Assembly: GCA_963575745.1 (NCBI GenBank)
Contig: CAUYUJ010017785.1
Location: forward strand, 25,001-89,000
DNA length: 64,000 nucleotides
Direction of reading: 5' to 3'
DNA from: Prorocentrum cordatum
Taxonomy: Eukaryota; Sar; Dinophyceae; Prorocentrales; Prorocentraceae
A model generated the notes under the pieces. The model was given only the letters and a program-made list of their open reading frames with translations, searched no databases and was not told where the DNA came from. Of the stretch, positions 63,118 through 64,000 are shown piece after piece (position 1 is the stretch's first letter; every line of letters starts with the position of its first letter). Both the position numbers and the translations under genes were made by a program.

Positions 63118-63262
63118 GTGACGTACTCACGTGCGCAATGTTTCTCCGTAGTGTGTGTTTTGCGTAGTGTCTATACGTAGTGCTTTTTTTTCCGGCGTAG
63201 TGTTATACGTAGTGTTTGTACGCAGTGTTTTTTTCTGCGTAGTGTTTTACGTAGTGTTTTTC
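63118..63262. repeat. minisatellite, TTTTGCGTAGTG units, array 3
   Basis: About nine units (GTTTTGCGTAGTG, TATACGTAGTG, TTCTGCGTAGTG). Confidence 0.85.
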
Positions 63263-63880
63263 ATTTCACCCTTACAATTTCTATTTCACCATTAGAATTT
63301 TGATTTCACCATTAACCACAACCGTCGGACGAGCAGGGTGTACAGGCAAAGCCTCCACGGGCGGCGAGAAGGCTCTGCGGAACCACGCTCGCCCCCAGGA
63401 AGCCGCCTGCGCCCCAAGTGGTTGTCGGCGCCCACGAGAGGGTGGCACGAGGGGGGGGGCTTCTAAGACTAGTGCCATCGCGCGCACTTCGCGCTCGCTC
63501 AGGTTCTCCGGGATCCCAGCTCGCAGAGAGATACCCAGGGTTGGGCGACGGATCCAGACATGACTTCAGTCCGAAGACGCTACAGAAACACATAGTAAGC
63601 AGTCCTTCCCTGAGCACGGAGGTCCCCAGGAGGATAATGAAGAGGACGAGGGGGCAATTTAGAGGTCGAGGAGAGGGAGAAGAGTGCATGACGGCGACAA
63701 AGACGAGGGCAGAACGGGAAGGAGGGGCAGGAGCAGAAGGAGGAGTGGAGTCTTTGAAGACGAACAGCAAGACGAGGACACAGACGAGGGGTCACCGTGC
63801 CCCTCGTCCACGTACCCCTCCTGGTGGACTCCCGCATATCCTGCCTCCGTGCCTGGGTTGTTGGTTCAAGACCTCTTGAA
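63263..63880. other. no gene seen; ATTTCACCATTA doublet
   Basis: TTTCACCATTAGAATTTTGA then TTTCACCATTAACC (63,282-63,320) is a short repeat. The rest has no supported gene. Confidence 0.5.
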
Positions 63881-64000
63881 TTCATGTTTGCGCCTCTGGG
63901 GGGACCTCTGGGCAGCCTCTTGGAAACGATATTGAAGCCTCTTGCGGCGCCATTCCGGGCCTCTTCGGGGCCTCTTTTGGCCCTCTTGGGTCCTCTGGGG
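63881..64000. repeat. minisatellite, CCTCTTGGG-type units, continuing past the right edge
   Basis: GGGCAGCCTCTTGG, GAAGCCTCTTGCGG, GGGCCTCTTCGG and GGGCCTCTTTTGG match the family at 53,990-54,745. Confidence 0.75.

Overview
The window reads as nuclear DNA of a dinoflagellate. Degenerate copies of the dinoflagellate spliced leader (SL) lie directly upstream of several coding regions, the best of them matching 20 of 21 core positions. The recognisable reverse transcriptases and the copia-type integrase have the look of dinoflagellate families. The DNA is GC-rich, gene-poor and crowded with (GGA)n/(TCC)n and other simple arrays. The species cannot be named from this.

Bases 1-16,300 form the best gene block, and every gene in it is on the minus strand. 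Reading leftward from 16 kb there are: a DDE-type transposase-like protein (14.0-16.0 kb), a short protein with half a KH-like motif (12.6-13.5 kb), a Cys4 zinc-ribbon-like protein with a Lys/Ala-rich tract (11.2-12.3 kb), a two-exon KRPA-motif protein (7.9-10.0 kb) and a C5-cytosine DNA methyltransferase-like gene (5.1-6.6 kb). The block is broken by a 100-N gap (4647-4746). The 3.6 kb left of the gap (1063-4646) is repeated almost exactly right of it (4747-8279), so the methyltransferase appears twice; an unmerged contig overlap is the simplest explanation. If the block is one unit, it pairs a transposase-like protein with a cytosine methyltransferase inside AT-rich ends carrying short repeats. 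This is the most interesting system-level hypothesis in the window.

Bases 16.3-64 kb are almost entirely mobile-element debris and satellites: a plus-strand LINE (18.0-22.7 kb) with A/C-rich coding sequence; a minus-strand LINE (30.3-35.1 kb) whose 5' end abuts a nearly intact relict SL; two further LINE N-terminal remnants (38.9-40.1 kb plus; 40.4-41.7 kb minus, the latter with a nested double SL relict); a minus-strand Ty1/copia-like element (44.5-49.5 kb); foldback and MITE-like elements; and at least ten families of tandem or dispersed repeats, several occurring in two distant places and in both orientations. A 1.2-kb CATA/GCAT array (54.8-56.0 kb) and (GCGTAGTGTTTTT)n arrays (60.3-63.3 kb) dominate the right end. 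No tRNA, rRNA or CRISPR was seen. Outside 1-16 kb I see no convincing intact host gene apart from a GC3-rich unidentified minus-strand frame at 32.3-33.25 kb.
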